Positions 1 through 6,930 of a DNA stretch of 26,595 nucleotides are shown one piece after another. The stretch is taken from positions 1 to 26,595 of the forward strand of contig JBBDWK010000055.1 in assembly GCA_040902885.1 (NCBI GenBank). Reading direction: 5' to 3'. Under the pieces are notes generated by a model, which made no database searches, was not told the origin of the DNA, and saw only the letters and a list, made by a program, of their open reading frames with translations. The stretch comes from JBBDWK01 sp040902885 (GTDB taxonomy: Bacteria > Acidobacteriota > Terriglobia > Bryobacterales > Bryobacteraceae). The stretch's first letter is position 1, and the number at the start of each line of letters is the position of its first letter. The position numbers and the translations under genes were made by a program.

Positions 1-239
1 TCACCGCGACGGCTCGCTGACGCTCGCCGTCACCCACAGATTTCCCCGACGAGGCAGACTTTTAGACGCTCAACGTATCCGCTGGCCCGACGCCGCAGGA
101 GCAATGCACGATCTAGGTCACAAGTAAGTTTGATTTCGGTATTTACGGTTATAGAGCTCGATGCTTTTATCCCTAAGTAGAGGATGGTTTCCACCACTGG
201 TTCTCAGTACGGACTCTGCCCTACTTCCCGGAATCGTTT
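1..239. other. Left-edge region without a recognisable gene
   Basis: I see no convincing coding region here. The first 33 bases contain a short GC-rich inverted repeat (GACGGC at 8-13 with GCCGTC at 26-31) that could be the edge of a dispersed palindromic repeat cut by the window. The rest is AT-richer and leads into the promoter of the toxin-antitoxin pair. Confidence 0.4.
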
Positions 240-254
240 TTGAAATTAAGATGT

Positions 255-278
255 CATGCACGTGCATGTAGATATAAT
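255..278 (+). promoter_or_regulatory. Promoter and palindromic operator of the first toxin-antitoxin pair
   Basis: A perfect 14-bp palindrome, CATGCACGTGCATG, lies at 255-268. It is followed by a consensus -10 box TATAAT at 273-278. No good -35 is visible. The -10 box sits only 6 bases before the GTG at 285, so the transcript would start at or near the start codon, as in a leaderless mRNA. A palindrome just upstream of the -10 is where a ribbon-helix-helix antitoxin would be expected to bind for autorepression. The sequence pattern is seen directly; the operator role is inferred. Confidence 0.6.
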
Positions 279-284
279 GGAAGC

Positions 285-524
285 GTGAGAACAACCGTCG
301 AAATGTCGGCTGAGCAGCGGAGCCGATTGCTTTCCATAGCGGCCCGGCGCGGAGAGAAAGGCTTTTCGCGTGTGCTCGGTGAAGCTATCGACTACTACCT
401 GCGAGGCGAGGCCGAGCGGGAACGGCGGCGCCAGAAAGCTCTAGCTCTCGAAGGGACGCTGGGTCCGAAGGACGCGGAAGAGCTGCGATCGCATGCACGG
501 GCTTTACGCGAGAACTGGCGATGA
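285..524 (+). CDS. Ribbon-helix-helix antitoxin (VapB-like)
   Basis: This 79-residue protein begins with a beta-strand-like segment (RTTVEMSAEQ) followed by two predicted helices, the arrangement of ribbon-helix-helix DNA-binding antitoxins. The charged, helical C-terminal part would wrap the toxin. I chose GTG at 285 because the RHH fold starts there and the -10 box lies just upstream; a TTG at 240 would add 15 residues that overlap the promoter. It overlaps the downstream PIN-domain gene by 4 bases (ATGA), typical of toxin-antitoxin operons. The antitoxin should neutralise the toxin and repress its own promoter through the palindrome at 255-268. The family is inferred from pattern, not from a search. 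Confidence 0.75.
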   Translation: MRTTVEMSAEQRSRLLSIAARRGEKGFSRVLGEAIDYYLRGEAERERRRQKALALEGTLGPKDAEELRSHARALRENWR

Positions 525-904
525 CAGTTGCCGACACCGATGTGCTGATCGATTTCCTGCAGGGAAAGGGAGCAAGCCGTTATGTGGGTGAGGAACTGGC
601 GGCGGGAAGGCTCGCGGCAACGGTTATCAGCCACTTTGAGCTATTGTCCGGGGCAGGGAACGCGAGGAGGCGCGATTCGGTTCAGAGTCTTTTGGATGCA
701 TTGCCAGTGCTGTCGCTTGACCGGGACGCCGCCACTCGCGCCGCGGAGATCAGACGGGGACTGGATCAAGCGGGAATCGGAATCGGCATGGCCGACAGCT
801 TGATCGCCGGAATCGTCCTTTCGCTTGGGGCTAGGTTGCTGACTCGAAACCGGCGTCACTTTGAGAGGATCGTCAATCTTCCTCTAATCGATTGGCGGGA
901 ATAA
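521..904 (+). CDS. vapC: PIN-domain ribonuclease toxin (VapC family)
   Basis: This 127-residue protein has the complete PIN-domain layout: an N-terminal DTDVLID strand with Asp5 and Asp7, Glu40 in the SHFELL motif, Asp92 in MADSLIAG and Asn110 in LLTRNRRHF. These acidic residues bind Mg2+ or Mn2+ for RNA cleavage in VapC toxins, whose known targets are tRNA or rRNA. The length is normal for the family. ATG at 521 overlaps the antitoxin stop codon, so translation is probably coupled. The specific RNA target cannot be read from sequence. The gene ends shortly before the convergent dehydratase gene. Confidence 0.88.
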   Translation: MTVADTDVLIDFLQGKGASRYVGEELAAGRLAATVISHFELLSGAGNARRRDSVQSLLDALPVLSLDRDAATRAAEIRRGLDQAGIGIGMADSLIAGIVLSLGARLLTRNRRHFERIVNLPLIDWRE

Positions 905-942
905 CTCGGCTTCGCTGGTCAGACCCGCGACCAAGCGGAGGT

Positions 943-2157
943 CTACCAGTCCACCACCGAGCCGTCGTCCGAATCGTACTGTGTCCGGTACGGCCGCGGC
1001 TCGCCCACCTGGGCCATCAGCTTGTTCTCATCAATCGTGATGCCAAGCCCCGGCTCCGTCAACAGCGGACGGTACCCGTTCGTCACGGGCGGCAGCGGTT
1101 TCGCCAGCAAATCTTCGTATTCGTTGTCGCCGCGCTCCTGGATCAGGAAGTTCGGAATCGCCGCCGCGATCTGCAGGCTCGCCGCCAGCGAGCACGGACC
1201 CTGTGGATTGTGCGGCGCCAGCGGCGAATAGTACGCTTCCGCCATTCCCGCAATGATCTTCAACTCAGTGATCCCGCCCGCGTAGCAGACGTCCGGCTGC
1301 AGAATCACGGCCGCGCGCTTCTCCAGGATCTCCTTGAATCCCCACTTCGTAAAGATCCGCTCGCCGGTCGCGATGGGGATGTGCGTCTTCTTCGCCAGTT
1401 CCGCCATCACGTCGACGTTGAGCGCCTGAACGATCTCCTCGTAGAACCACGGATGATACGGTTCCAGCGCGTTCATCAAGACCATCGCCGTAGGCGGCTG
1501 CACCGCGCCATGGAACTCCACGCCGATATCGACGCCCGTGCCCACCTTCTGGCGCAGAGCCTTGAATCGCTCCACCACTTCCCCAACGAACTGCATGCCC
1601 TCGTTGTACTTGAACGGAGCCCGCTTGGTCCCGCGCAGGCCGACCTTGATCGCGTTCACGCCCGTCTTCGGGTCCAGTCGTCCGTAGACCCTCACCCGGT
1701 CGCGGGTCGGCCCGCCAAGCAGCCTATACACCGGCACGCCGAACATCTTGCCTGTGATGTCCCATAGCGCCTGGTCGATCCCGCTGGAGATCGCCGTCTT
1801 GATCGGTCCTCCCCGATAGAACGCGCCGCGGTGGATCGCCTGCCAGTGATGGACCACGCGCGACGGATCCTGTCCCACCAGATAATCGGCAACCTCCAGC
1901 GCGCCGGCCGCGCACGCTTTCGCGTCGTCCTTCAGCATCTCGCCCCAGCCGACAATGCCGGCATCCGTCGAGATCTTCACGAACACCCACGAGTTCTTCA
2001 GCACGAACGTCTCGATCTTGGTGACCTTGACGTTATCCTTTGGGCCAGCTTGAGCCGCATTGGTTCGCTCGCAGGTGAACAAGGCGTCCAGACCGAGCAG
2101 TGCGCCGGGCGCCATGCTTCTCAGCCATGCACGGCGGTCTATTTTCAGTGACGACAT
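943..2157 (-). CDS. Enolase-superfamily dehydratase, galactonate dehydratase-like, Tat-type leader
   Basis: This 404-residue protein belongs to the mandelate racemase/muconate-lactonizing branch of the enolase superfamily and most resembles D-galactonate-type acid-sugar dehydratases. The Mg2+ ligand positions are Glu214 (in VEFHG), Glu241 (in FYEEIV) and Glu266 (in ATGERIF). His216 and His316 (in LAPHNPQGP) match the usual acid/base histidines. Position 214 is Asp in E. coli DgoD as I recall it, so the Glu is a conservative change. The N-terminus has a twin-arginine-like motif (RRAWLR, from Arg8) and a hydrophobic stretch, suggesting Tat export. A ribosome-binding site (GGGAG) lies about 7 bases before ATG. 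The exact substrate is unknown; it probably dehydrates a sugar acid. It stands alone on the minus strand. Confidence 0.85.
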   Translation of the reverse strand: MSSLKIDRRAWLRSMAPGALLGLDALFTCERTNAAQAGPKDNVKVTKIETFVLKNSWVFVKISTDAGIVGWGEMLKDDAKACAAGALEVADYLVGQDPSRVVHHWQAIHRGAFYRGGPIKTAISSGIDQALWDITGKMFGVPVYRLLGGPTRDRVRVYGRLDPKTGVNAIKVGLRGTKRAPFKYNEGMQFVGEVVERFKALRQKVGTGVDIGVEFHGAVQPPTAMVLMNALEPYHPWFYEEIVQALNVDVMAELAKKTHIPIATGERIFTKWGFKEILEKRAAVILQPDVCYAGGITELKIIAGMAEAYYSPLAPHNPQGPCSLAASLQIAAAIPNFLIQERGDNEYEDLLAKPLPPVTNGYRPLLTEPGLGITIDENKLMAQVGEPRPYRTQYDSDDGSVVDW

Positions 2158-2258
2158 GAAAGGACTCCCGAATTGTAATTTTTAGCCAACGGGCGACGAA
2201 CCGCGCTGGAACTTGAATTCTAACTCGGATCGGGCTTGGTCGGGCCGAACCTCAATGA

Positions 2259-2432
2259 AAAACCCTGCTACGCTGTAGGGTTCGTAATGACCATCGGCAA
2301 CGAGCGGCAACTGGAAGACGTTCTATCGCAGCCCACGGCGGCGGATATCGAGGCCATGCGGCAGTTGGAGGGCGACCTCCTGATCCTGGGCGTGGCCGGG
2401 AAGATGGGGCCGAGTCTGGCGCGCCGGGCACG
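2259..2432. repeat. Direct repeat copy 1: duplicated upstream hairpin and 5' end of the SDR gene
   Basis: This 174-bp stretch is an ungapped duplicate of 4822-4995, with 7 mismatches by my count, 5 of them clustered just after the start codon. It includes the upstream hairpin and the first ~49 codons of the epimerase-like gene. Homology stops abruptly at 2432/4995. Confidence 0.9.
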
Positions 2433-2681
2433 TCGCGTAGCCGATCTTGGAACAGAATGGTCCATTGTGTCGGAAGCAGACCGAATCGCACCTCTTCCCG
2501 CCACTTGGATGAAGCGCCGTTTGACGGGCAGGATTTCAACTTCCGAGTCGGTGATCTGGGAGTTATCCCATCAAACGCTTACAGAATTCACCTGGTCCCG
2601 CAGACTCGACCATGGAACGATCAATCTGCGACTCGGAGCGGTACGGCGGGCTTGCATACGATCACATCGGCATCGAGCCGA
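2287..2681 (+). pseudogene. Truncated, scrambled copy of the SDR epimerase-like gene
   Basis: From ATG 2287 the reading frame matches the N-terminus of the intact gene at 4850 for about 49 residues, including the Rossmann motif GVAGKMG. After 2432 it runs into unrelated sequence. The frame stays open to 2814, but that part resembles no protein I know. Two short exact matches to the intact gene reappear in the same order: 2643-2655 matches 4993-5005, and 2667-2681 matches 5676-5690. This suggests a copy that suffered an internal insertion and a large deletion. The first match is adjacent to the break; the second may be chance. No functional enzyme is expected. Confidence 0.7.
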
Positions 2682-2880
2682 AGAGCTGACCAGAGAATCA
2701 GATTCTCGAACGCTCGGCGGCGACAGTTCCTATTATGTTGTTTGGTGGTCGGCTGGCGGAGGCACCGGCAGGCTAAGGAAGGAGCCACAAGAGAGTGGCA
2801 CAATTGGCGCCTGACCCGAGGGGGCACTCCCACTGTTGGCCAATAGGCGAGTTGAATCAGAACGTTCTAGAATCAACTCC
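2433..2880. other. Region without a supported intact gene upstream of the zinc-ribbon gene
   Basis: Open frames exist here on both strands, but none has family motifs or a good ribosome-binding site. The segment looks like decayed sequence after the truncated SDR copy. An inverted repeat at 2851-2877 is described separately. Confidence 0.4.
2851..2877. promoter_or_regulatory. Inverted repeat just before the zinc-ribbon/CcmE-like gene
   Basis: A perfect 10-bp palindrome, AGAACGTTCT (2859-2868), is nested between GTTGA (2851-2855) and TCAAC (2873-2877). The element ends 3 bases before the ATG at 2881, where a ribosome-binding site would normally be. It could be an operator or an mRNA hairpin limiting translation. 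The role is inferred. Confidence 0.4.
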
Positions 2881-3690
2881 ATGTACTGTTCCAAGTGTGG
2901 CGGCCCTTTGGATGATCCCAAGGCGTTCTGCCCCCATTGTGGGAAGTCTCTGGTCGGCCCCGAGCCGTCGAGACTACCTCCAAGGATGAGGGTCCTTGGG
3001 TTCGCTTTTCTGGGCTTCGGCGCTTTTGTGGTGATTGCCTTTCTTTTCATGGCGGCACCGATACCCGATATGCCTACATACTACAAGACGATTTCCGAAG
3101 TCCGTGCAATGGGCGAGAACGCTATTGACAAGCCGCTGATAGTCGCTGGTGATGTAGAAGTGGGCTCGATCGTGCGGAACGGCAAAACGATACGCTTCGT
3201 TCTTCGCGAGCACTCTTTGCAGATGCAGATTGTTTATGCGGGCGCGGAGCCGTTGCCTGATACTTTCCGCGGCGGAGCACTCGCGATCATCAGTGGCAAG
3301 CTCGGGCGGGATGCCTCATTTCGTGCCAGCAAAATCTCTTCCATTGCGCCTCCAAACACTGGCCGGGCAAGGACGAGCGAAGAGCCTGAAAATCTCGCTG
3401 ACGCGACAATCTCACTCGGTGAAATAGTACGCACTATGAACGAAGCCGCTACTGCCAGTTACGGCAAGAAGTTCATTGTGCGTTATGAGGGAGGCCTGTT
3501 CGCCACGGTGGAAGTCAATCCTGAACTGTGGGAGGGCCTGACACCGCTTCAACAAAAAGCAGTCGGGACCAGATTGGCTCAAGCTTTCGGCCGTACCGGC
3601 CAGATAAACTGCCGCGTCAAGGTGTACGGCATCGAGGTTGGCCATGTGAGGCCGTCACTCTGGGGAGGCTATCAGTACGAGCCGAGGTAG
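2881..3690 (+). CDS. Zinc-ribbon, membrane-anchored protein with a CcmE-like OB domain
   Basis: This 269-residue protein starts with a four-cysteine zinc ribbon (Cys3, Cys6, Cys17, Cys20), then has one transmembrane segment at about 36-58. Residues about 67-156 resemble the OB-fold heme chaperone CcmE: a YYKTISEV stretch, then VAGDVEVGSIVRNGKTIRF, LPDTFRGG and ISGKLGRD. In CcmE the heme is held by a histidine in a HDENY-type motif after this domain; here that site reads KISSIAPP with no histidine or tyrosine, so covalent heme carriage is unlikely. A further ~90-residue C-terminal domain (about 174-269) is unrecognised. ATG 2881 is chosen because the zinc ribbon begins there; a TTG at 2836 would add 15 unlikely residues. 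The ribbon would be cytoplasmic and the OB domain extracytoplasmic. CcmE kinship is my reading of the pattern, not a search result. Confidence 0.7.
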   Translation: MYCSKCGGPLDDPKAFCPHCGKSLVGPEPSRLPPRMRVLGFAFLGFGAFVVIAFLFMAAPIPDMPTYYKTISEVRAMGENAIDKPLIVAGDVEVGSIVRNGKTIRFVLREHSLQMQIVYAGAEPLPDTFRGGALAIISGKLGRDASFRASKISSIAPPNTGRARTSEEPENLADATISLGEIVRTMNEAATASYGKKFIVRYEGGLFATVEVNPELWEGLTPLQQKAVGTRLAQAFGRTGQINCRVKVYGIEVGHVRPSLWGGYQYEPR

Positions 3691-3809
3691 TACCTCTCAA
3701 CCGGCCATTCTGAGCATCAGGGACCGGCAGGGCCAGTCAACCATTCCCGCCAAACCGACTCCGGATTACCTGCTTGAAGCTGGCCTCCACTTCCTCTTCT
3801 GTTGTGCCG

Positions 3810-4289
3810 TTACAGACAGACGCAGAGCCCGCGGATACCAAGCTCGCTGAGATGAAACTTTCGGTACATCGCCTCGGCAACGTCTTGCCCACGTTCGACT
3901 GCGGTAAGCGCGGTCACCGCAATGACGACCGTATCCCGCAGCAAATACTGGCTGCGTACCCCGTATCGGTACGACGGCGTGTGATTCTCAGCGAGCGCGG
4001 GCGTCAGGAGAAGGCCCACCAAGTCCTTCGGCCGCAGTTCCGCGTTGAGGTCCACCTCGACGATCAGATCCACGCTGCGTGTGTCTTCACGCCGCACGAG
4101 GATATCCGGCAGGCAGATGCGACTGGCGTGGCCCAACCCGCGCTTCTTCTCACCCAGATAGAGCGCGCTTTGCTCACTCTCCCCGGATAGGCCCCAGCTT
4201 GCGAGGTCATGGAGAATGGCCAGCGACGGGTGCCACTTGTTTTCGCAGAGCCACTGCCGCAGTTTCCGTACAACTGTATTTTGGTCCAT
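3810..4289 (-). CDS. Hypothetical protein, weak nuclease-like pattern
   Basis: This 159-residue protein is not recognised. It has mixed alpha/beta character with a hydrophobic strand LIVEVDL at about 75-81. The pattern PD (61-62) followed by E-V-D (78-80) and Lys88 loosely recalls PD-(D/E)XK nuclease cores, but the lysine is displaced, so this is only a suggestion. No signal peptide or membrane segment is visible. It converges with the zinc-ribbon gene and has no operon partner. No clear Shine-Dalgarno precedes ATG 4289. Base composition is ordinary for the window, although the DNA upstream is AT-richer. Confidence 0.5.
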   Translation of the reverse strand: MDQNTVVRKLRQWLCENKWHPSLAILHDLASWGLSGESEQSALYLGEKKRGLGHASRICLPDILVRREDTRSVDLIVEVDLNAELRPKDLVGLLLTPALAENHTPSYRYGVRSQYLLRDTVVIAVTALTAVERGQDVAEAMYRKFHLSELGIRGLCVCL

Positions 4290-4821
4290 GTTACTGATAC
4301 AGCGAGGAGAGCACTCTTGACAACGGTTTGACAGTTAAAAATGGTTAATTATTACTTTCTCTGGGTTCCCAAAGTCGCGCTACCCGAAAGTGGCTAGAAA
4401 CAGAATTACCAATTCATGAAGGCTGAACACATCGATCCATAATGTTTAAATGCCACGCGACGAACAGGGTTTCCGGTCATCCCCATGAAGTGACGGGGGG
4501 GCGGATTGCGAGGGTTGCCTGATCGTTCGAGTGCGCGGGGATCAAGCCGACACCTTCTTCCGAGCCGTTTCTGGAGATTGGCCGCTTAAGAATCACCGCG
4601 CTGAGGCGAAAATATCTCCAGTCCGTGCATCCGCTTCCACCTCGCCGCCCTCTACAAGCCCCGCCCGGTTCCGTAATATGGAATCGTATGGACGCGGAAA
4701 AGCGGCTAAAGCCTTAGTCGATACGGTGTTAGAGAATTTTGCCGAACAAAGCCAATTTGCGCGTACGACACGAAAGCCGGACGAGGCGTCCGGCGCGGTC
4801 CAGGGGGACCGTCCCACTGCG
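4290..4821. other. AT-richer region without a clear gene; possible promoter
   Basis: About 530 bases with no supported coding region. The part from 4320 to 4450 is clearly AT-richer than its surroundings. Two TTGACA hexamers occur 11 bases apart (4317-4322 and 4328-4333). The second lies 16 bases before TATTAC (4350-4355), which could form a rightward promoter. The only ORF just after it is 8 codons long. An open frame across 4531-4849 exists but lacks recognisable protein character. Confidence 0.4.
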
Positions 4822-4995
4822 AAAACCCTGCTACGCTGTAGGGTTCGTAATGACCATCGGCAATCAACAACAACTGGAAGACGTTCTATCGCAGCCCACG
4901 GCGGCGGATGTCGAGGCCATGCGGCAATTGGAGGGCGACCTCCTGATCCTGGGCGTGGCCGGGAAGATGGGGCCGAGTCTGGCGCGCCGGGCACG
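4822..4995. repeat. Direct repeat copy 2: upstream hairpin and 5' end of the intact SDR gene
   Basis: This is the partner of 2259-2432. Its first 28 bases lie before the start codon and can form a hairpin: AACC and CTAC on the left pair with GTAG and GGTT on the right around a GCT loop. The hairpin is identical in both copies and covers the position of the ribosome-binding site, so it may influence translation. Confidence 0.85.
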
Positions 4996-5872
4996 GCGGG
5001 CTTGCGAGACCGCCGGCGTGCGCAAGCGCATCGTGGGCGCCGCGCGTTTCTCTTTGCCCGAGTCCCGAAGCCAGTTGGAAGATTGGGGCATCGAGACTAT
5101 CACCGCAGACCTGCTGGATTTCGACGGCCATGCCGACCTCCCCGAGATGGAGAACGTCATCTACATGGCCGCGCGCAAGTTCGGATCCACGGGCAGCGAA
5201 TCGCTGACCTGGGCCATGAACTCGTTTCTTCCAGGACGCATCGCCGAGCGCTACCGCGCGTCCCGCATCGTGGCCTTTTCGAGCGGCAACGTCTACCCGC
5301 TTTCCTCCGTCGCGCACGGCGGGTCCACGGAGAACGATGCCACCGGCCCGGTGGGCGAGTACGCGCAATCGGCGCTGGGCCGCGAGCGCATGTTCGAGTA
5401 TTTTTCCAGCCGCTACGGCACGCCGGTCACGATCCTCCGGTTGAACTATGCCATCGACCTGCGCTATGGCGTTCTGCTCGACGTGGGCCAGAAGGTTTTC
5501 GAGCGGCGGCCCGTGGACCTCACCATGGGTCACGCCAACGTGATCTGGCAGGGCGACGCCAACTCCGTCTGTCTGCGTTCGTTCGCAATCTGCTCGTCGC
5601 CGCCGACGGTGCTGAACCTGACCGGCCCGGAGACGGTATCCATCCGGTGGGCGGCGCGCCGCTTCGCGGAGCGATTCGGCATCGAGCCGATACTCGAGGG
5701 CACGGAAGCGCCGACGGCCCTGCTCAATAACGCCGCGCGATGCCAGCGGATCTTCGGTTACCCAACCGTTTCCGTGGAGCGGATGATCGAGTGGATCGGG
5801 GACTGGATCTGCATGGGCGGGGCCACGCTGAACAAGCCGACTCATTTCCAGACCCGGGACGGCCGCTTCTGA
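4850..5872 (+). CDS. NAD-dependent epimerase/dehydratase-like extended SDR
   Basis: This 340-residue protein has the extended-SDR layout: Rossmann nucleotide loop GVAGKMG (Gly35, Gly38, Gly41), an acidic stretch ADLLDFD near 86-92, the catalytic-serine strand FSSGNVYP (Ser144/Ser145) and Tyr171 in EYAQSALGRE. The usual YxxxK lysine is Ala175, so canonical SDR catalysis is doubtful; it may be a binding protein, an unusual enzyme or slowly decaying. I start at ATG 4850 because the duplicate copy begins at the same codon; a longer frame upstream lacks protein character. The stop overlaps the next gene's start (TGATG), so the pair is co-translated. The substrate is probably a nucleotide-sugar or sugar-like compound, by family only. 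Confidence 0.82.
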   Translation: MTIGNQQQLEDVLSQPTAADVEAMRQLEGDLLILGVAGKMGPSLARRARRACETAGVRKRIVGAARFSLPESRSQLEDWGIETITADLLDFDGHADLPEMENVIYMAARKFGSTGSESLTWAMNSFLPGRIAERYRASRIVAFSSGNVYPLSSVAHGGSTENDATGPVGEYAQSALGRERMFEYFSSRYGTPVTILRLNYAIDLRYGVLLDVGQKVFERRPVDLTMGHANVIWQGDANSVCLRSFAICSSPPTVLNLTGPETVSIRWAARRFAERFGIEPILEGTEAPTALLNNAARCQRIFGYPTVSVERMIEWIGDWICMGGATLNKPTHFQTRDGRF

Positions 5873-6882
5873 TGGCCTGGTGCGAACAGTTGCAGCGCGG
5901 CGTTGCGATTCCCGCGCACCCGCTGGCCCTGACCGCCAACCGGAAACTCGACGAGCGGCGCCAGCGCGCATTGACGCGCTACTATGCCGCGGCGGGAGCG
6001 GGCGGCGTCGCGGTGGGCGTGCACACCACGCAGTTTGAGATTCGCGACCCGCGCTTCGGCCTCTTCGAGCCCGTGCTGCAACTGGCCATGGAGGAATTGC
6101 GCGCGACGGACCTCATCCGCGTGGCGGGCATCGTCGGACCGACCGCGCAGGCCGTGAAGGAGGCCGAGTTCGCCGTCTGCTGCGGGTATCATGCGGGCCT
6201 GTTGAGTCTTTCCGCCATGCGCGACGCGAGCATTGCCCAAATGCTCGCTCATGTCCGTGCCGTAGCGTCGGTCATCCCGATCTTTGGCTTCTATTTGCAG
6301 CCTTCGGTAGGCGGGCGGCTTCTACCCTATGAGTTCTGGCGCGGGTTTGCGGAGATCGAGAACGTAGTTGCCATCAAGATCGCGCCGTTCAACCGCTATC
6401 AGACCATCGACGTTGTGCGCGCCGTGGCGGAGTCCGGCCGCGCGAACGAAATCGCGCTCTATACGGGCAATGACGACAACATCGTCGTGGATCTGCTGAC
6501 GCCCTTCCGCTTCGGCGCGGCCGAATTGCGCATCGTGGGCGGCCTGCTGGGCCATTGGGCGGCCTGGACGAGCCGCGCCGCCGAGCTGATCGAGAAGGTC
6601 CGAAACGCTCCCGATCTGTCGCCGGGCTGGCTGCGCCTGGCGATCGAAGTGACCGACTCCAACGCGGCTTTGTTCGACTCCGCCAACGGGTTCCACGGCT
6701 GCATTGCCGGAATCCACGAGGTGCTGCGGCGCCAGGGTCTGCTCGAAGGCCGCTGGTGCCTGAATCCCGCCGAAGATCTCTCGCCCGGGCAGATGGAGGA
6801 GATCGACCGCGTCTGCCGCGCCTATCCGCATCTGACCGACGACGATTTCGTGCGCGAGCGCCTGGACGACTGGCTGCGCTGA
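5872..6882 (+). CDS. Dihydrodipicolinate synthase/N-acetylneuraminate lyase family aldolase
   Basis: This 336-residue protein fits the DapA/NAL TIM-barrel family. A hydrophobic strand VVAIKIAPF carries Lys169, the expected Schiff-base lysine, and Tyr141 in FGFYLQPSVGG is placed like the conserved tyrosine of the YNxP motif. The N-terminal GAGGVAVGVHTTQF matches the family's early GxxG region. It lacks the classic substrate-carboxylate motif, so it is probably not a lysine-pathway DapA; a keto-acid sugar aldolase or dehydratase is more likely. ATG 5872 overlaps the stop of the upstream SDR gene, indicating coupled translation and related roles. The product chemistry cannot be decided from sequence. 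Confidence 0.82.
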   Translation: MAWCEQLQRGVAIPAHPLALTANRKLDERRQRALTRYYAAAGAGGVAVGVHTTQFEIRDPRFGLFEPVLQLAMEELRATDLIRVAGIVGPTAQAVKEAEFAVCCGYHAGLLSLSAMRDASIAQMLAHVRAVASVIPIFGFYLQPSVGGRLLPYEFWRGFAEIENVVAIKIAPFNRYQTIDVVRAVAESGRANEIALYTGNDDNIVVDLLTPFRFGAAELRIVGGLLGHWAAWTSRAAELIEKVRNAPDLSPGWLRLAIEVTDSNAALFDSANGFHGCIAGIHEVLRRQGLLEGRWCLNPAEDLSPGQMEEIDRVCRAYPHLTDDDFVRERLDDWLR

Positions 6883-6883
6883 C

Positions 6884-6925
6884 TTGTCATACTGGCGTCC
6901 GGCAAGTATCCTTTCTGATTAGGAG
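6884..6925 (+). promoter_or_regulatory. Promoter and Shine-Dalgarno of the beta-propeller gene
   Basis: A sigma-70-like promoter is visible just past the aldolase stop codon: TTGTCA (6884-6889), a 17-base spacer and TATCCT (6907-6912). AGGAG at 6921-6925 lies 5 bases before ATG 6931. The predicted leader is only about a dozen bases. Confidence 0.55.
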
Positions 6926-6930
6926 CGTCC

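Noticed and set aside
4531..5730. Long plus-strand frame of 399 codons upstream of and across the SDR gene
   Set aside because: Over the SDR gene it runs in the wrong frame and is Arg/Gly-rich, a shadow. The part before 4850 has no recognisable protein character.
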